This document shows, piece by piece, positions 12,660-24,558 of a DNA stretch of 64,000 bases (within the stretch, counting starts at the first letter, position 1; each line of letters starts with the position of its first letter). The stretch covers positions 23,362,547 through 23,426,546 of the forward strand of contig OY987263.1 in the NCBI GenBank assembly GCA_963920665.1, given 5' to 3'. The stretch comes from Straminergon stramineum. Taxonomy: Eukaryota; Streptophyta; Bryopsida; Hypnales; Calliergonaceae. A program made the translations under genes and the position numbers. Under the pieces are notes generated by a model that did not search any database, had not been told where the DNA came from, and was given only the letters and a program-made list of their open reading frames with translations.

Positions 12660-13848
12660 ATGCAGGCAGGTCTGAGAAAAATTACCCATCTTCGTCCATC
12701 TATTCGCCCATCTTTTTATAGTTTCATCCATGATGGATTAGGAGACTACTAAACTTCATCCAGAATTGACGAGCTTTACACGGTATAGTATAATTTCGAG
12801 CTTGAAGATGTTTGACAGTTTCTTCCTTTCTTTTCAAGCATTACAACGACATATGATTGTCTAGAATGGATATTTCGTTAAAACCTAAAACGGCGGTATT
12901 CCACAAACTTGGTACTTTGAGGTTCAGACTGCGCAGTCTGAAATCTACACTAGTCCTAGAAAATAAATGGAAAAATGGCATATGAATACTACCATTATAA
13001 CAAAATATCTGTTCTAGTCAAGTCTCAAAAATCTCTCTACTCTGTGTCCTCCATTTTGTCACTCTTTCTGAATGAAAATTTAATTTATATTTTTCAAAAA
13101 TGAAATCAAATGTCTAATGTGTGTCCTTGAAATTTTCAGATCTTTTTGTGAAAATTCAATTTACCTTGAATTTCTGAAGAGAAAGGGAAAAAAAATTATT
13201 TACAAAAAAGACATGCTTAAAAAATCTGAAAATTTTAGAACAGAGATACATTATTATATAGAAGATTGTAGTGTAATAAAATTCTCATTTTCATTAATTT
13301 AAAAAAAAAAAATCCAAGCACAGAGGAAACCACATTTCAGAAGTTAACTTTAAATTTCTTGGGTTTTTCAAAAAGCAAAAAAAATCATTTCGAATGTTAA
13401 AATCTTGCCCAAAGCATTGTATGGCTGGCTATACCATTTTTTTCACACAATATAAATAGAATAAATAGTAATATGACTTGAACATAATTCCATAGTGTGT
13501 ATATATAGCATCAATAAACAATTGTACATGAAAATAGATTAAAATCATCCATTCTTCAATATAAAAGATGATTTCTTGATCATCTAAAGGATACTTTCAG
13601 TCCTCAACACCCTTCCAAAGTGAACCCTAGAAGCATGCCACAAACACTAAGTATTGGATGGATGACAGTGAATCCTTCTATGTACTAGGACAAAAGTGCA
13701 GATGTTCATCTTCGGAATTTTGTATGAAATGAGGAAGTCTTACACAATAGTTTGACCTCCAATGAATTCTCTCCAGTTCACATAAAAAATAGATTCACAT
13801 GGTACCAAAAAAATTGATTTCCATAGTGACCAATCCATCCTTCCAAGA
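12660..13848. other. AT-rich spacer, no gene seen
   Basis: No open frame has family resemblance and no clear repeat boundary is visible. A fragment near 12890 (AACGGCGGTATTCC) weakly resembles the arm of the neighbouring foldback element. Confidence 0.6.
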
Positions 13849-13852
13849 TTAA

Positions 13853-14096
13853 CCCTTAATAGATGGTTTGGCAACCGTGAAAATCATCCCTTCTACTACC
13901 ATGTAAATCATTGGTTTACAAAAATTCAAAAGCAATCATTGGAAGTCAAACTACTATTAGTACTATTACTACTATATAACATGTGAATACGTCTTCTTTT
14001 CACACAAAATTTTGAGGATGAATAGTTGCACTTCTATCTTGCAGAGAAGGATTCTCTATCATTCATTAGCCAAAAAACAGCCATAATGTCCTAGCC
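13853..14096. mobile_element. Diverged copy (E) of the 21380-21601 element
   Basis: This starts after TTAA (13849-13852) with CCCTTAATAG and is alignable along its length to 21380-21601. Shared landmarks include GGAAGTCAAACTACT against GGGAGTCAAACTACT, GATGAATAGTTGCACTTCT in both, and a CATTCAT...AAAAAAC tail. The right terminus (CCTAGCCAATA) has lost the AGGGGTTAA end, so this is a decayed copy. Confidence 0.55.
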
Positions 14097-14099
14097 AAT

Positions 14100-15452
14100 A
14101 CCCAAATCAGGTATTTTGGCAATAAAATACCATTCTGAACTCCAGTGCAACCAAGTCTCCCCTCCATGTTCTGCTATTGCCCTTGAGTGTCCACTCAGCT
14201 AGACGTTGGATTGTTGATGTTTGGACGGAGCTTGATTCGTTTGGTAAATAAAAGTTGTATATTACTGAAATAATTTAGTCGAGCTTCTACTCTGTAGTTT
14301 AGATCATTTGTACGATACTCCATTAGAAGATATTTGAATGCATGAAGAGGTTGCAAGTTATTTTGAGTTCTCAAGGTGTGAGAATTCGCCACATCAGTAG
14401 TATGGCAGGGCATAGACACTACCATGTCAAAGAATAGTATTTTTTTCATTATTTTTCATTATTTTTAAAAATTTTAGTTTTAGGTTTATCAATACTTTTT
14501 AGAAATTTTGAAAAAAACTAATTTTTAATTTTTTTTCCAAATATTTGAAAATTCAGCCCATGGGCTGGTTCCCAATTTCTGCCAGCACAGGGAGCAATGC
14601 ACGGAACAACAGCCTGAAACGGGCTCTTGGAGGCCCGCAATTCTCCTCTGATCCATTTGAGAACGTTAAGTGTATGAGAACTTTGTTTATTGCAATTTGC
14701 GACATCAATTCTAAACATCATCAATAGTGAATGTACTCTTTTAATTTCCCTGGCTTCATTCATAACACTTGGAATTTCCTGAAAATAACAAGTAATGCGC
14801 ACGAAGGAGACATCTCAGAATTTTGCAAATGAAGCGCTCTAAAACGGAGCACTACTTTCAGCTTTACGAAGTAATCAATACATGTACATAAAATTGAGTC
14901 CAAATAGGTATAAAATAAGATATTACAAATCCTGATAAATCATAACCCACTCTAAACCTGGATCAGGTTGATCAGGTGCAGGCTCCACTGCGCTGGACAA
15001 AGAACCAATCACTAGAGACGGAGAGCACCTTGTGAGACCGACAATCCTGTCAAATGCCTCCAATTCTTGCGGATTTATAAGAGTAAGCTTAAGTCATCAT
15101 AAATCGCAGTCAGGATAGGGGAAGGCCATACTAACGTTGACAATCAAAAGGAACTCCAGTGTCAAGTCGTCAACATGCTCGCATACCGTCGTCTGCTGCA
15201 GCAGAGAAGCAAAGGCAATGAACTCCAAATGCCAACTCGCAAAATGAATCGCTGAGATGGCGATAATTCTGGCCGTTATTGTTGCTGGCCAATCATGTTT
15301 ACCAAATAATGAGTGAAATCAGTCCAAGAAGCTTCGTCACCAAAACACGGGGAGTGCAGGGAGTGAGTCCAGCTGAAGTGTTGCTTCCTTGGAAGATACT
15401 GTACATGAATTGTCGTCAAATGAGGTCGGTGATAGCAGCCAAGCACCCAGAC
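14100..15452. other. Spacer and probable CGLD27 3' region
   Basis: 14100-14930 is AT-rich with nothing recognised. 14940-15452 has gene-like composition and lies directly downstream of the CGLD27 stop, so it is most simply its 3' UTR. A minus-strand frame at 15318-15097 is open for 73 codons (including SWHLEFIAFASLLQQTTVCE) and ends near a GTTAGT donor-like site, so an unrelated exon is possible. Confidence 0.45.
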
Positions 15453-17486
15453 TCAGTGACAAAAGTCAAATAGCGTGGGTGTGGCGACGATACTAGCGTG
15501 TGAAAGATCGTCCTCTCCTGCAAAAGCTCCAGGTTCATAACGGCGGGCTGCTGCATCATTGTAGGAAAGTTTGGAGGTTCTCCTCAGAGTCTGTGCCATA
15601 TCTTCCGCAGGTTCAACGCGTGGTGGCGGTTCAGGAAGAGAGTATATTGCGCCTGTAAGAGTGACCAAGGAGATCGCAAGTCCAACCAGTGTAACTTTCA
15701 TTCGGAGTAAGGCAGGCTTGACCTGCGTGAATGTACACATGTCTTGTTAACAGAGATTCCATAGTCTGGTTCCCAGTTCAAAACATCTGGACTTCAATCA
15801 TGCCTAAAAGCGCAAGCACGAAACAAAACAAAACAAAAATAGCTTCGTGGACACACGCGCCTATGCACCATCTCGTTGTTCGACTTGCAAAATACTGATG
15901 ACACCTAAAAGACAGGATAGAATCCTTGAACAAAAGACAAAGCAACACAATGGGTGGTAACTATGTCACCTGCATAATTTGACCATCAATTCCTTCACAC
16001 TAATGCGAAATCCAATTCTTGCCCAACACAATGGACAGAGAACCTAGTGGAAAGCAAACATAAGAGTGATTCTATTTGAAACAAACGGGATGGTGTTTGC
16101 ATCATTCATGAACAACACTTACCTTGTAAGAACCAAGTAACCGATCCCGAGCCAACACTTCCGGAGGTTTCACCCATACCTGTGAGCACAAAGGAATCAA
16201 GGCAACAAATTCAAAGCATCAGTGCTGAGCCTATCTGCAAATATAGTAGATGCAGCAGAAAAAACAAATATGGATTTGCAGTTACATGTCGATCAAGAAT
16301 ACATACCTCACCATCATACCATCCAGTCTCCTCATCTGCAGAATACAAAAGACATCATGTTAGAGAATACTGTTTCTGCAATTCTAATTTCTAATTGATC
16401 AATGCTAAGTCGTTGATTAAACCACGAGGAAATCAATATCATGGGCTCGACCTAAAATCTGACAGATCAACAACTCTACACAAATATTTCATCCAAGAAA
16501 CCAAGCAATTCCTCGCCGAAAAGCCCATTGAAGCGAAGAGTAAATTTAAACAAAACAAATCGAGGAATGAAAGGAGTAGGTTATTACACTCTACTGTTGC
16601 ACTAAAGAGGCGGTTGCCAATATAAGCCCAACCCAGATAAAGGCGAAGGGTCACTACAGTAGCAGCCAGTATGCCTCCACATAAAGCTCCCAAACAGCAC
16701 TTTAGAAACTCTTGTTGGGCGTTGATGCTGAGGGAAACGACTGGGTACCCAACAAGAGCAGAAATACCGACAGTAACAGCGGAGATTCGTATCCCAAAGG
16801 ACAGAATATCATCTGTAGCCCATGCAAATAACCCCGTCTCGTTCAGCATCTGGTACTCATTCACAGGTTGCTGCTCCCATGGCACCGGGCACTCCACTGT
16901 ACTCCCACCCCTCGCAAACATGGGGTCATATCTGCAACTCAAATTCATGCGACGTGAGCACAAATTATTTCAGACAAAATGCCAATGCAACAAGATTTGG
17001 AACCACATTGTTTCGTGCAACAATAAGGGCTGAAGAAACTTCACGACACAGAATTCATGGCTTAGACATGACCAATTCATTTGATCATATTGTGAAAAAA
17101 ATAATGCAAATGAGGCTGAATCTTAGTTCATCAGAATAAATGAAGAACACTGCATATACTGGTCAAAAAACAAATGTACTTGACCAAAAGAAGGACCCCA
17201 TTTGACCTACTCGAAACTGCTTAAAAGTCGCGAAACCAAATTTGGGAATCTGGAGTCGTTTCAGGGTTTAAATGCACCTTCGAGCTTTGTCACCAGAATT
17301 TCCACCTTTCTTCGACCCCTGCGCTTTCACGAGCAGTCGAAAACCTCGGTGTTTCGTACCATCTTGCACTGGTCCGGACACCCTAATTCCAGTCAAGGAT
17401 GCCACTCGTTCTGACATGAGCTTCAGAGCGGTAGAATGTGAGGACGCCGTGCAAACGTTCCAGTTCACGAAATGAGCTGTCGCCAT
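15453..17486 (-). CDS. CGLD27: CGLD27 / Ycf36-like (DUF1230) plastid membrane protein
   Basis: This is a member of the Ycf36/CGLD27 family, conserved from cyanobacteria to plant plastids; its molecular role is poorly defined. Exons in transcript order: 17486..17278, 16931..16588, 16335..16307, 16179..16123, 15722..15453. All junctions are GT-AG and in frame, giving 302 residues. Exon 1 encodes a Ser/Thr/Arg-rich leader starting MATAHFVNWNVCTASSHSTA, a probable chloroplast transit peptide. The family signature follows: ECPVPWEQQPVNEYQ, then hydrophobic segments, RLYLGWAYIGNRLFSATVE, YEETGWYDGE, VWVKPPEVLARDRLLGSYK, VKPALLRMKVTLVGL and the C-terminal YEPGAFAGEDD. Exon 3 is only 29 nt, but it is needed to restore the YEETGWYDG motif. 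The start is chosen as the first ATG of the transit-like exon. Confidence 0.93.
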
Positions 17487-18400
17487 GACTCTGCAAACAG
17501 GAAAACAAGTCGCTCTCAGCTGTGAAACATGATTGCAGAATACTGCTCAGCAAAGATCAAACACGGTGATAGTAACCACCGGAGAGCTGGAAAACACTCA
17601 CTCCAAGCCATGCTTTCATAAATAAGCCCTAAGAGGCATCAATCAAGCGTGGCAATAAGCACACCACACGAGCTCTACCAACAGAATTTACTCTACGAAA
17701 CAAGCCTATTCACGCCAATTGCCCAAACACTCCAATCATCAGAATCCCGGAATATATTTCCCCGAAGAATCTCACGAAATCCTACGCAATTTCGCGCCAC
17801 GCCACTAAACCTCGAAAATTTCCATCACTGAAATCCGATCCGGAAACACAAAAGAAAACCAGCCCAAATTCGTGATCTAATCGGGAGTAATTCTAGTCAT
17901 AAACCGATCATCTCAAAATTAGGGGCACCCTTGACGACAAATTTCAACGCACAAACGTGAGGCTTACCTCGACGCCGTGATCGTTCAAGCAACAACCAAA
18001 AAAACTCCAAAAAAGTTTGAATTTTTTTCTGTAAGCAAATAGCAGCAGTGACGATACTCCGGAGAGACTCTATACACAATTGATCCAAAATCACTGAACT
18101 TAAAAGGGACACAGGCAGGGGCCCTCACTGCGGAGGCGACTGAACGGAAGCACAGGTGCAGCAGCCCGGAGGAACAAAAGCTATGGCGATGGTGGCGTAC
18201 ACACAAACCTGAACCCGCCGTTTCGAAGGGCCACCCGGGGAACGAACAGGGGGGGACTAAAGTATTACCCGGATACTGAGATTCTGTAAAGTTGGCTTTG
18301 GCTCCATATGCCACGCCAGCAGAGTATATTTGAGTGATGACTGGCTCTAAAAAGCCTTGGAAAAAAATTTCAACTTGCAATATAAATGTAAAAATATGCC
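17487..18400. other. Upstream region of CGLD27
   Basis: This mixed-composition sequence probably holds the CGLD27 promoter and leader. Reading frames on both strands lack codon or family signals. I recognise no TATA box or other motif with confidence. Confidence 0.5.
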
Positions 18401-18583
18401 CCTATTTTGTACTCCCCTAGAGTTCCATCTTCTCAATGATGAACAAAATTCCTAAGTGCAATGTTTTCATCCAGATAAAGCAATGCGTGAATGCAATTCA
18501 CAAAAGATGTAATTCCTATTTTTTAGCATTCAAATTCTTTCATGATTCAAGTTGATTCTTTTATGGTCAAAATTGTATGCAGA

Positions 18584-18757
18584 ATAGGGATATTAAGGGG
18601 ACCAAAAAATTAAGGGGACTAATTGTAGAAAACTGTAGATGTTTGAAACATGATGTACATCCCTTGGACACTTCAATAACTACTGATGTGCAAGAAAAGT
18701 AGATATTTTATAGTGTGGAATGTTGATTAATTAGTGTGGGTCCCCTTAATACCCCTA
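18584..18757. mobile_element. 174-bp inverted-repeat (MITE-like) element
   Basis: The left arm ATAGGGATATTAAGGGGACC (18584-18603) is the reverse complement of GGTCCCCTTAATACCCCTAT (18738-18757) apart from two positions. The interior is AT-rich and non-coding. A second partial copy of the arm motif (TTAAGGGGAC) follows at about 18611. No target-site duplication is obvious. Confidence 0.6.
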
Positions 18758-18759
18758 TG

Positions 18760-19293
18760 TAGTGTAGTTTGATTGATTTGTGAAAAAAATGCATGAAATT
18801 TAACATAAAGAACATCAACACTTTTTTCAAATAGTAAAATTTACAACACTAAACAAATACTAAACACTTTGCGCTATTTTTGTTATAGTTTGTTTTTTTA
18901 CTATATTGATTTTATTTTTTAATGTTGAAAGATAGAAACATAACACAATTTTTTTGCATAGAAAAAATAAATTCTTAATAAAAAAAATTATTGCCTAAAA
19001 TGGAGTGACTAAAAAATGGTTGGTTGGGCCTTTTAAGGATTAAAATATAACTTGTTTTAATCTAATTTGGTGAATTTGGGTTGAGTTTTATACATACATG
19101 CCATTTTCAGTGCACATTGTTACTATCTTAGTGTCTTCATGTCTTTATCTAGATGGATGGTAATGTTTTCATCCTTACAAATTTTCATTCAAATTTTGTA
19201 GGTACTCTTGAGTTTAGAATCCAATTGTAGTAAACTAAAGAAAACACTAGTATGTTCTCTTAATATGCAACAAGGTGTGAATGCAAATGGGTG

Positions 19294-19347
<54 letters not shown>

Positions 19348-21375
19348 ACTGAGGGGATATGTATGTATATATATTTAGACTAGCACAGACTAGTTGCATT
19401 GAACTGCAGAGAATATGGATTGGATAGCCAATCAAAGTCTTATAGAATTGGATGAAAACATTGGGAATGATAGGTTGAAATATTGGGGATGGGAATGTGA
19501 CCATATTTGTGATAGTGGGTTGTGACGGATTGCATGACAATGTGTATTTCATATAATAGATGATTGAGTACAAATGTGGATTTTTTTGAAAAATATAAAG
19601 TCACAGTGGGGTGATTTTCTATTTCTCAACCTTCCCTTCCTATTTTAATAGTCTTTGAGTCCAAATGTAAATTCATTTGATCATTTGGTGGTAAATAACA
19701 AAGTTTCTACATAGTTTCTCTCAAACCAAAAAAATTGATATTGTAAACTTAAATCCTCAAATTGGTATGAACCATATTTTGAGTCATGAGTATCTTTTTT
19801 CTATTTGGCATCTATACCAATGTAAAAAAATTTATGTAACCTAGTATGCCCTACATTGTTTCAACAAGTTTCAACTACTTTATATAAAAGTTGCATTCAA
19901 TTTTTTTTTATCATATAGATATTATTTGTCTCTAAAATAAAAACAAATTAAAATTATAGTTTTGGCTTCAATGTACAAGCTATACTTCTTTTTATAGAAT
20001 GGCTCATCACCTATTTTGTTGGTTTTTGTAATATTTAATGACAAAATTCAATGATGTCATGAAGTTTACTGAAAACCTTTCAAGTAAATATCATTTCCAC
20101 AAGATAGAGTTTAAAAGTTCCCATGGTGTTATACTTTCTATTTTTATAACTTATTTGATATTCTATGACAAAAGTCAATCATAAAGTGAGGTTTGTTGGA
20201 AAAAATTCAAACATCTATCACCTTTTCAAGATAGTAATGAAAAGTTCCCAAGGAATCTTTAATTGTTTATTTTTCTATTTTTTATAATATTCTATGATTA
20301 AAAAAATCATGCATTGAAATTAGTTGAAAACCTCTCGAACATCTATCCTCTCTTCAAGATAGGATTGAAAAGTTTCTCAAGATCCCTTCATTGTCTACAA
20401 TATTCAATGACAAAATCTAACAATGTGGTAAAGTTTGTTGAAAACTTTTGAAATATCCTTCTTCTTTATAAAATTTATACAATTTTAGATAATCATTTTT
20501 TTTGGAAATTCAATGTCTTATAATTTAATTAGAGTTGGAATGTCATGAACTTGCTTTGTATACACAACTTCACACACACTCTTACACTATTCAATGGTGT
20601 CCCTAATCCACCCTTCTACTAATGTAATTATTCACAATTTTTTTCAACTTATTCAAAGATGTGTTAGAATCTTTTTCAATTTCCAATGATATTTACAAAA
20701 AAAGGAATTTGATCAATGCTTATTTGAATTCTTTCATGATTACCACACACATCTTAAACACTTTTGTTTAATATAAACTTTTTTATTGCCTCTTTGAACT
20801 CATTGTCATTGTGAGAAACTGTGACTACTTGAGAAAATTGTACATGAAAAATTGATGGGGTACATGTGTAATTTAGCCATTGGTGGTTAGACATTTAAAA
20901 AAAACTGGAAGGTATCTACGTGTTACTTTATCAATGGTTGAGAAAATGAGATGTGTGTTTGTTATATATCTAAATACACACCATATTTGTATTTCTCTGA
21001 CAGTAGTTTAGCTTGCAAACAATATGGGATATATACTGGTATATTATATATCTATATTCCATACATATTCAATATACCATCCATATCCGGTATATATATC
21101 CTTATTTTATATCATATTTTGTATCTTGAAATGCCAATGGCCAAGATTGTGTCTAAATGACGGCGATCAACCATGATGGTTTACTTTTCTAATTGGAGAT
21201 CAACGACATTGGACGGGGGAAAATGAAAAATAAAATCCTATTTGCCTCTTTTGAGTTCATTGTCATTGTCGTTCCCTAACGTCACTTGTATACACAAGAC
21301 TACCATATTAATTTTCACAATATTTTTGACATCCATATTATCATCATCTGCATTTTGGGCACCCATGCTGTGGCA
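18760..21375. other. AT-rich spacer, no gene seen
   Basis: This is very AT-rich DNA without credible coding frames. Phrases such as ATTCAATGACAAAATC with GTTGAAAACTTTTC recur loosely between 20030 and 20460, suggesting decayed internal duplication. Confidence 0.6.
19294..19347. repeat. (TAC)18 microsatellite
   Basis: Eighteen uninterrupted TAC units span 54 bp. They would be length-polymorphic between individuals. Confidence 0.97.
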
Positions 21376-21379
21376 TTAA

Positions 21380-21601
21380 CCCTTGAATGCCGGGCTGGTG
21401 ACCATGGAAATCAGGCATTTGGGAACCGTGTGACATCATCTACTTTAAAAAAATAAAAAATAATCATTGGGAGTCAAACTACTGTTGAAGATCTTCCCTT
21501 TTCACCCCTAATTCTGAAGATGAATAGTTGCACTTCTGTCCTATACAGGAGAATTCCTTGTCATTCATCGGACAAAAAACGTCCGCCTCGGCGTTTAGGG
21601 G
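21380..21601. mobile_element. TTAA-flanked 222-bp element (copy A)
   Basis: The element is flanked by TTAA at 21376-21379 and 21602-21605. The left end CCCTTGAATGCCG and the reverse-complemented right end CCCCTAAACGCCG match at 10 of 13 positions. It is non-coding. A related decayed copy lies at 13853-14096. Outside the TTAA the two flanks do not match, consistent with a 4-bp target duplication. It ends about 280 bp before the MurJ start codon. Confidence 0.6.
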
Positions 21602-21878
21602 TTAAAGAGGTTTCGTAACTGAGTGTATTCGCAATGCTCCGCTACAGAGTCCGACATCCATATTATTACCCCGTCGATTTTGGGCACCCGGAATGTCATA
21701 TTAGAGAGGTTTGATCTCTGTGTAAATCAGTTACCCACCCTCGTTCGCTCGTCTGGCTGGTCCACAAATCTGTCGAAGCTGGTCAAGAACAATTCTGCAC
21801 TCCACAAATGAGAATGTCAAGGTTACCTATTCCATGAGGAAATGCGAAATTGCCCAAATTCTTTGAGTCCGTGACGAT

Positions 21879-24558
21879 ATGGATTGTCAATTTCGCTTTG
21901 CCCGCTTTGTTTCTTCCGCCCCGGTCTCTGATGCACGATGCGAGGTGGGTTACAATGCGACTCCTTTGCGAGTTCGCAATGGGGGGAGTGCAAACCCATC
22001 GCCATGCTTCACAGGATTCCGGATGTATGACCATTTGCTTGGCATCTCTGGTGGCCACCGTGTTCAGAGTGAATGGGATAGGCGAAGTCGTGTTCGCTGG
22101 AAGCCTTGGTGCTGCGCATTGGGTCCCAGTGGAGCTCTGCCTGCCCTCGAATGTAACTCCGAGGGGGAATTTGGTGCAGAGAGCGTTGTACCTAATGAGG
22201 CTTCGGAATTTCCATCCGTTGCGCACCCGGTGGCAAGGTGAATTTCTGCTGTTGGTTCATTCAATTGTGTAGGGTCGGTTTGCGCAATTTTTGAATTTTG
22301 ATTCTCGGTAGCGATGTGAATGCAATAACCCTAAACCCTAAAAAGCAATCACACCGTTGTTTTATGACATTTTACGTCCTCTTTTGGTTTTAGGAAGTTT
22401 TACCTGTTGAGCACTTGGGTTGGTGAAATTCTGCTCTCGGTGCTTTCAAAATTGTGAGGGATTGGTTCTCACAATTTTGGTTTGATTTCATTCTCATTCC
22501 GGCAGGGATGTGAATGCAACCCGAAACCCTAAACAATGACATTCTCTTAAACTAATTTGAATTTGGAAGAAGCTCACAGATTTCTGTGCTGAATTTTAAC
22601 CTCCGTTGATGATCAGTTCGAAGCGAGGGTTGTTCCAGATTACGCGGGTGATTGGAACGGCCACGCTTTTAAGCAAGGTGATAGGGCTAGCTCGGGAAGC
22701 AGCGCTAGCGGCGGTGTTTGGAGTCGGTCCCGTGACGAATGCATTCAACTACGCATCCATAGTGCCTGGTTTTTTTCTGACAATGCTGGGAGGAATCAAC
22801 GGGCCGTTTCACTCGGCTATGACTGCGGCCCTTAGTAAGCGTCGGAAGGAGGAGGGTCAGAAGCTTCTGGCTAGTGTTTCTTTGCTTTCTGGCTTGGCGT
22901 GCTCTGGGTTCAGTGTGTTGATCTTCCTCCACGCTGGCATTGTCATTGACACTTTAGCCCCGGGGCTTTTGGTGGCAGCTGATGGAATTCTCACGAGAGA
23001 AATTGCTATTCTACAGGTAGGCTCTCTCTTAGAACTAGACACAATCATGCTTGTTTCGCATTTTGTAGTCAGAGCTCAAAGTTCCAGAGGTATCACATCC
23101 AATGCACATGGTAATTATTATTGTGGTGATTGGTTGGCAACAATTTTGAACAGCTGAAAGTGATGGCTCCATGCGCATTGCTTGCAGCCCTTATAGGACT
23201 AGGTTTTGGCAGCTTGAGTGCGAATGGCATTTACGGCGTGCCATCACTGAGTCCAGCTCTGTCAAGCATCGCCATACTTGCTGCAGTTGCTCTCCATGTG
23301 TTGATGTTTCACCAGTTAAATGTTACACCCGCACAACAAGCGCTAGCTGGAGGCATAAGTTTGGCAATCGGGTCCACATGTGGCGCTTTCCTCCAGTGGG
23401 GGATGCAAGTGATTGCGCAACAAAGAGCAGGTCTTGGTGGACTGCGTCTCCCATGGCTCAATCCTTTCAAAGAGAAGGGAATCTATGAGGTTCTGGCAGT
23501 GATGGTCCCTGCTGCTCTGAACTCGGGATTGACGCAAGTGGCAACATTCACGGATCTCTACTTTGCCTCATTTCTTCCTGGTGCAGCGGCGGCACTAGGG
23601 TACGCTAATTTGTTGGTGATGGCACCATTGGGGATTCTCTCGAGCCCAGTCCTACTTTCGCTCCTACCTATCTTCTCCCGGCTCACTGACGTTGAGCATA
23701 GACCGGCCCTTCGAGATTGTGTACAACAAGGACTCTTGATAGCAACGGCACTTACGCTGTCTCTCACGGCTGTCATGATACCATTAGCGAGGCCCATTGT
23801 CCAATTTGCATATCAGCGAAGGTCGTTCGATGCCTCAGCGTCCAGCATGGTGTCATCTCTGGTCATTTGTTACGTTTCAGGTACAACATCTCCTGTTTTC
23901 ATTATATTGTTCAATATATTATTGGAACTCAAGTTTGGACCGCAGCTCTAGCGCGAACCCCATTGTCTCTGCTGCTTGAATATGACCTCCACTTGCAGTT
24001 GCAAGAATGTTATATGTTGTATGCATCATTTGCGTTTCACTGACATTGTTCTTGGGCCAATGTGTTCCAGGGTCGACGTTTTACTTAGCCAGGGATGTAT
24101 TGGTCCAAGTGTTCTACGCTTTGGGTGACGGGCGCACTCCTTTGTATATCACTTTGGCTGGTATTGTTGCCAACGGTATTCTGGACTGGCTTCTAGTTCG
24201 CTGCTCAGGTTTCGGAGCTCCTGGATTGGTGGCTGCCACTATGACCGTAAACTTCGCCTCCGCTGTATTGCTTCTTCTTATACTCACGAAGAGGCTCGAG
24301 GGGTTTCGTATATCCTGGCAGAGGCCACTTTGCACGCTAGCGTGTTGCGCTGTCTACACAACCGCTGTGACCTACGCTACATACACCCAGAGCTTCGTGC
24401 TCCTAAATTCATTGACCAGCTCTGGGATCTCGAACTTCCTGGCGCTTGGGTTGGCGAGCAGCTTTGGGTTTGCGTCATTCTTTGCACCATTTGTCCTTCT
24501 CAGTTTCCCTGAAATCTCTTGGGTGATGCAAATTCTGCACAAAGATTCGAAAATGTGA
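21879..24558 (+). CDS. MURJ: MurJ/MviN family lipid II flippase, plastid-targeted
   Basis: MurJ moves the peptidoglycan precursor lipid II across a membrane. In plants it would act at the chloroplast envelope, in lineages that keep a plastid peptidoglycan layer. Exons: 21879..22237, 22617..23016, 23154..23880, 24071..24558. Junctions are GT-AG and in frame, giving 657 residues. Exon 1 (about 120 residues, MDCQFRFARFVSSAPVSDAR...) has no MviN similarity and looks like a transit peptide. The MviN domain starts at GLFQITRVIGTATLLSKVIG and continues with GLAREAALAAVFG, TNAFNYASIVPGFFLTMLGG, NGPFHSAM, VPAALNSGLTQ, TFTDLYFASFLPGAAAALGY, SSPVLLSLLPIFSRL, ARDVLVQVFYALGDGRTP and FGAPGLVAATMTVNFA. The hydrophobic segments cover the expected 13-14 helices. 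The GGINGPFHSA block resembles cyanobacterial MviN as I remember it. The exact initiator ATG is uncertain. Confidence 0.93.
22238..22535 (+). repeat. Tandem duplication and teloboxes in MurJ intron 1
   Basis: The segment beginning GGTGAATTTCTGCTGTTGG (22236) and ending near the AAACCCTAA at 22333-22341 is repeated, diverged, about 184 bp later. The second copy begins GGTGAAATTCTGCTCTCGG (22420) and ends near AAACCCTAA at 22524-22532. Each copy carries GATGTGAATGCAA just before an AAACCCTAA telobox, a common plant promoter or first-intron element. The duplication also copies the donor-like GGTGAA. Confidence 0.7.

Noticed and set aside
17985..18380. Minus-strand 131-codon frame upstream of CGLD27
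   Set aside because: Lies in the probable promoter and leader and resembles no protein family.
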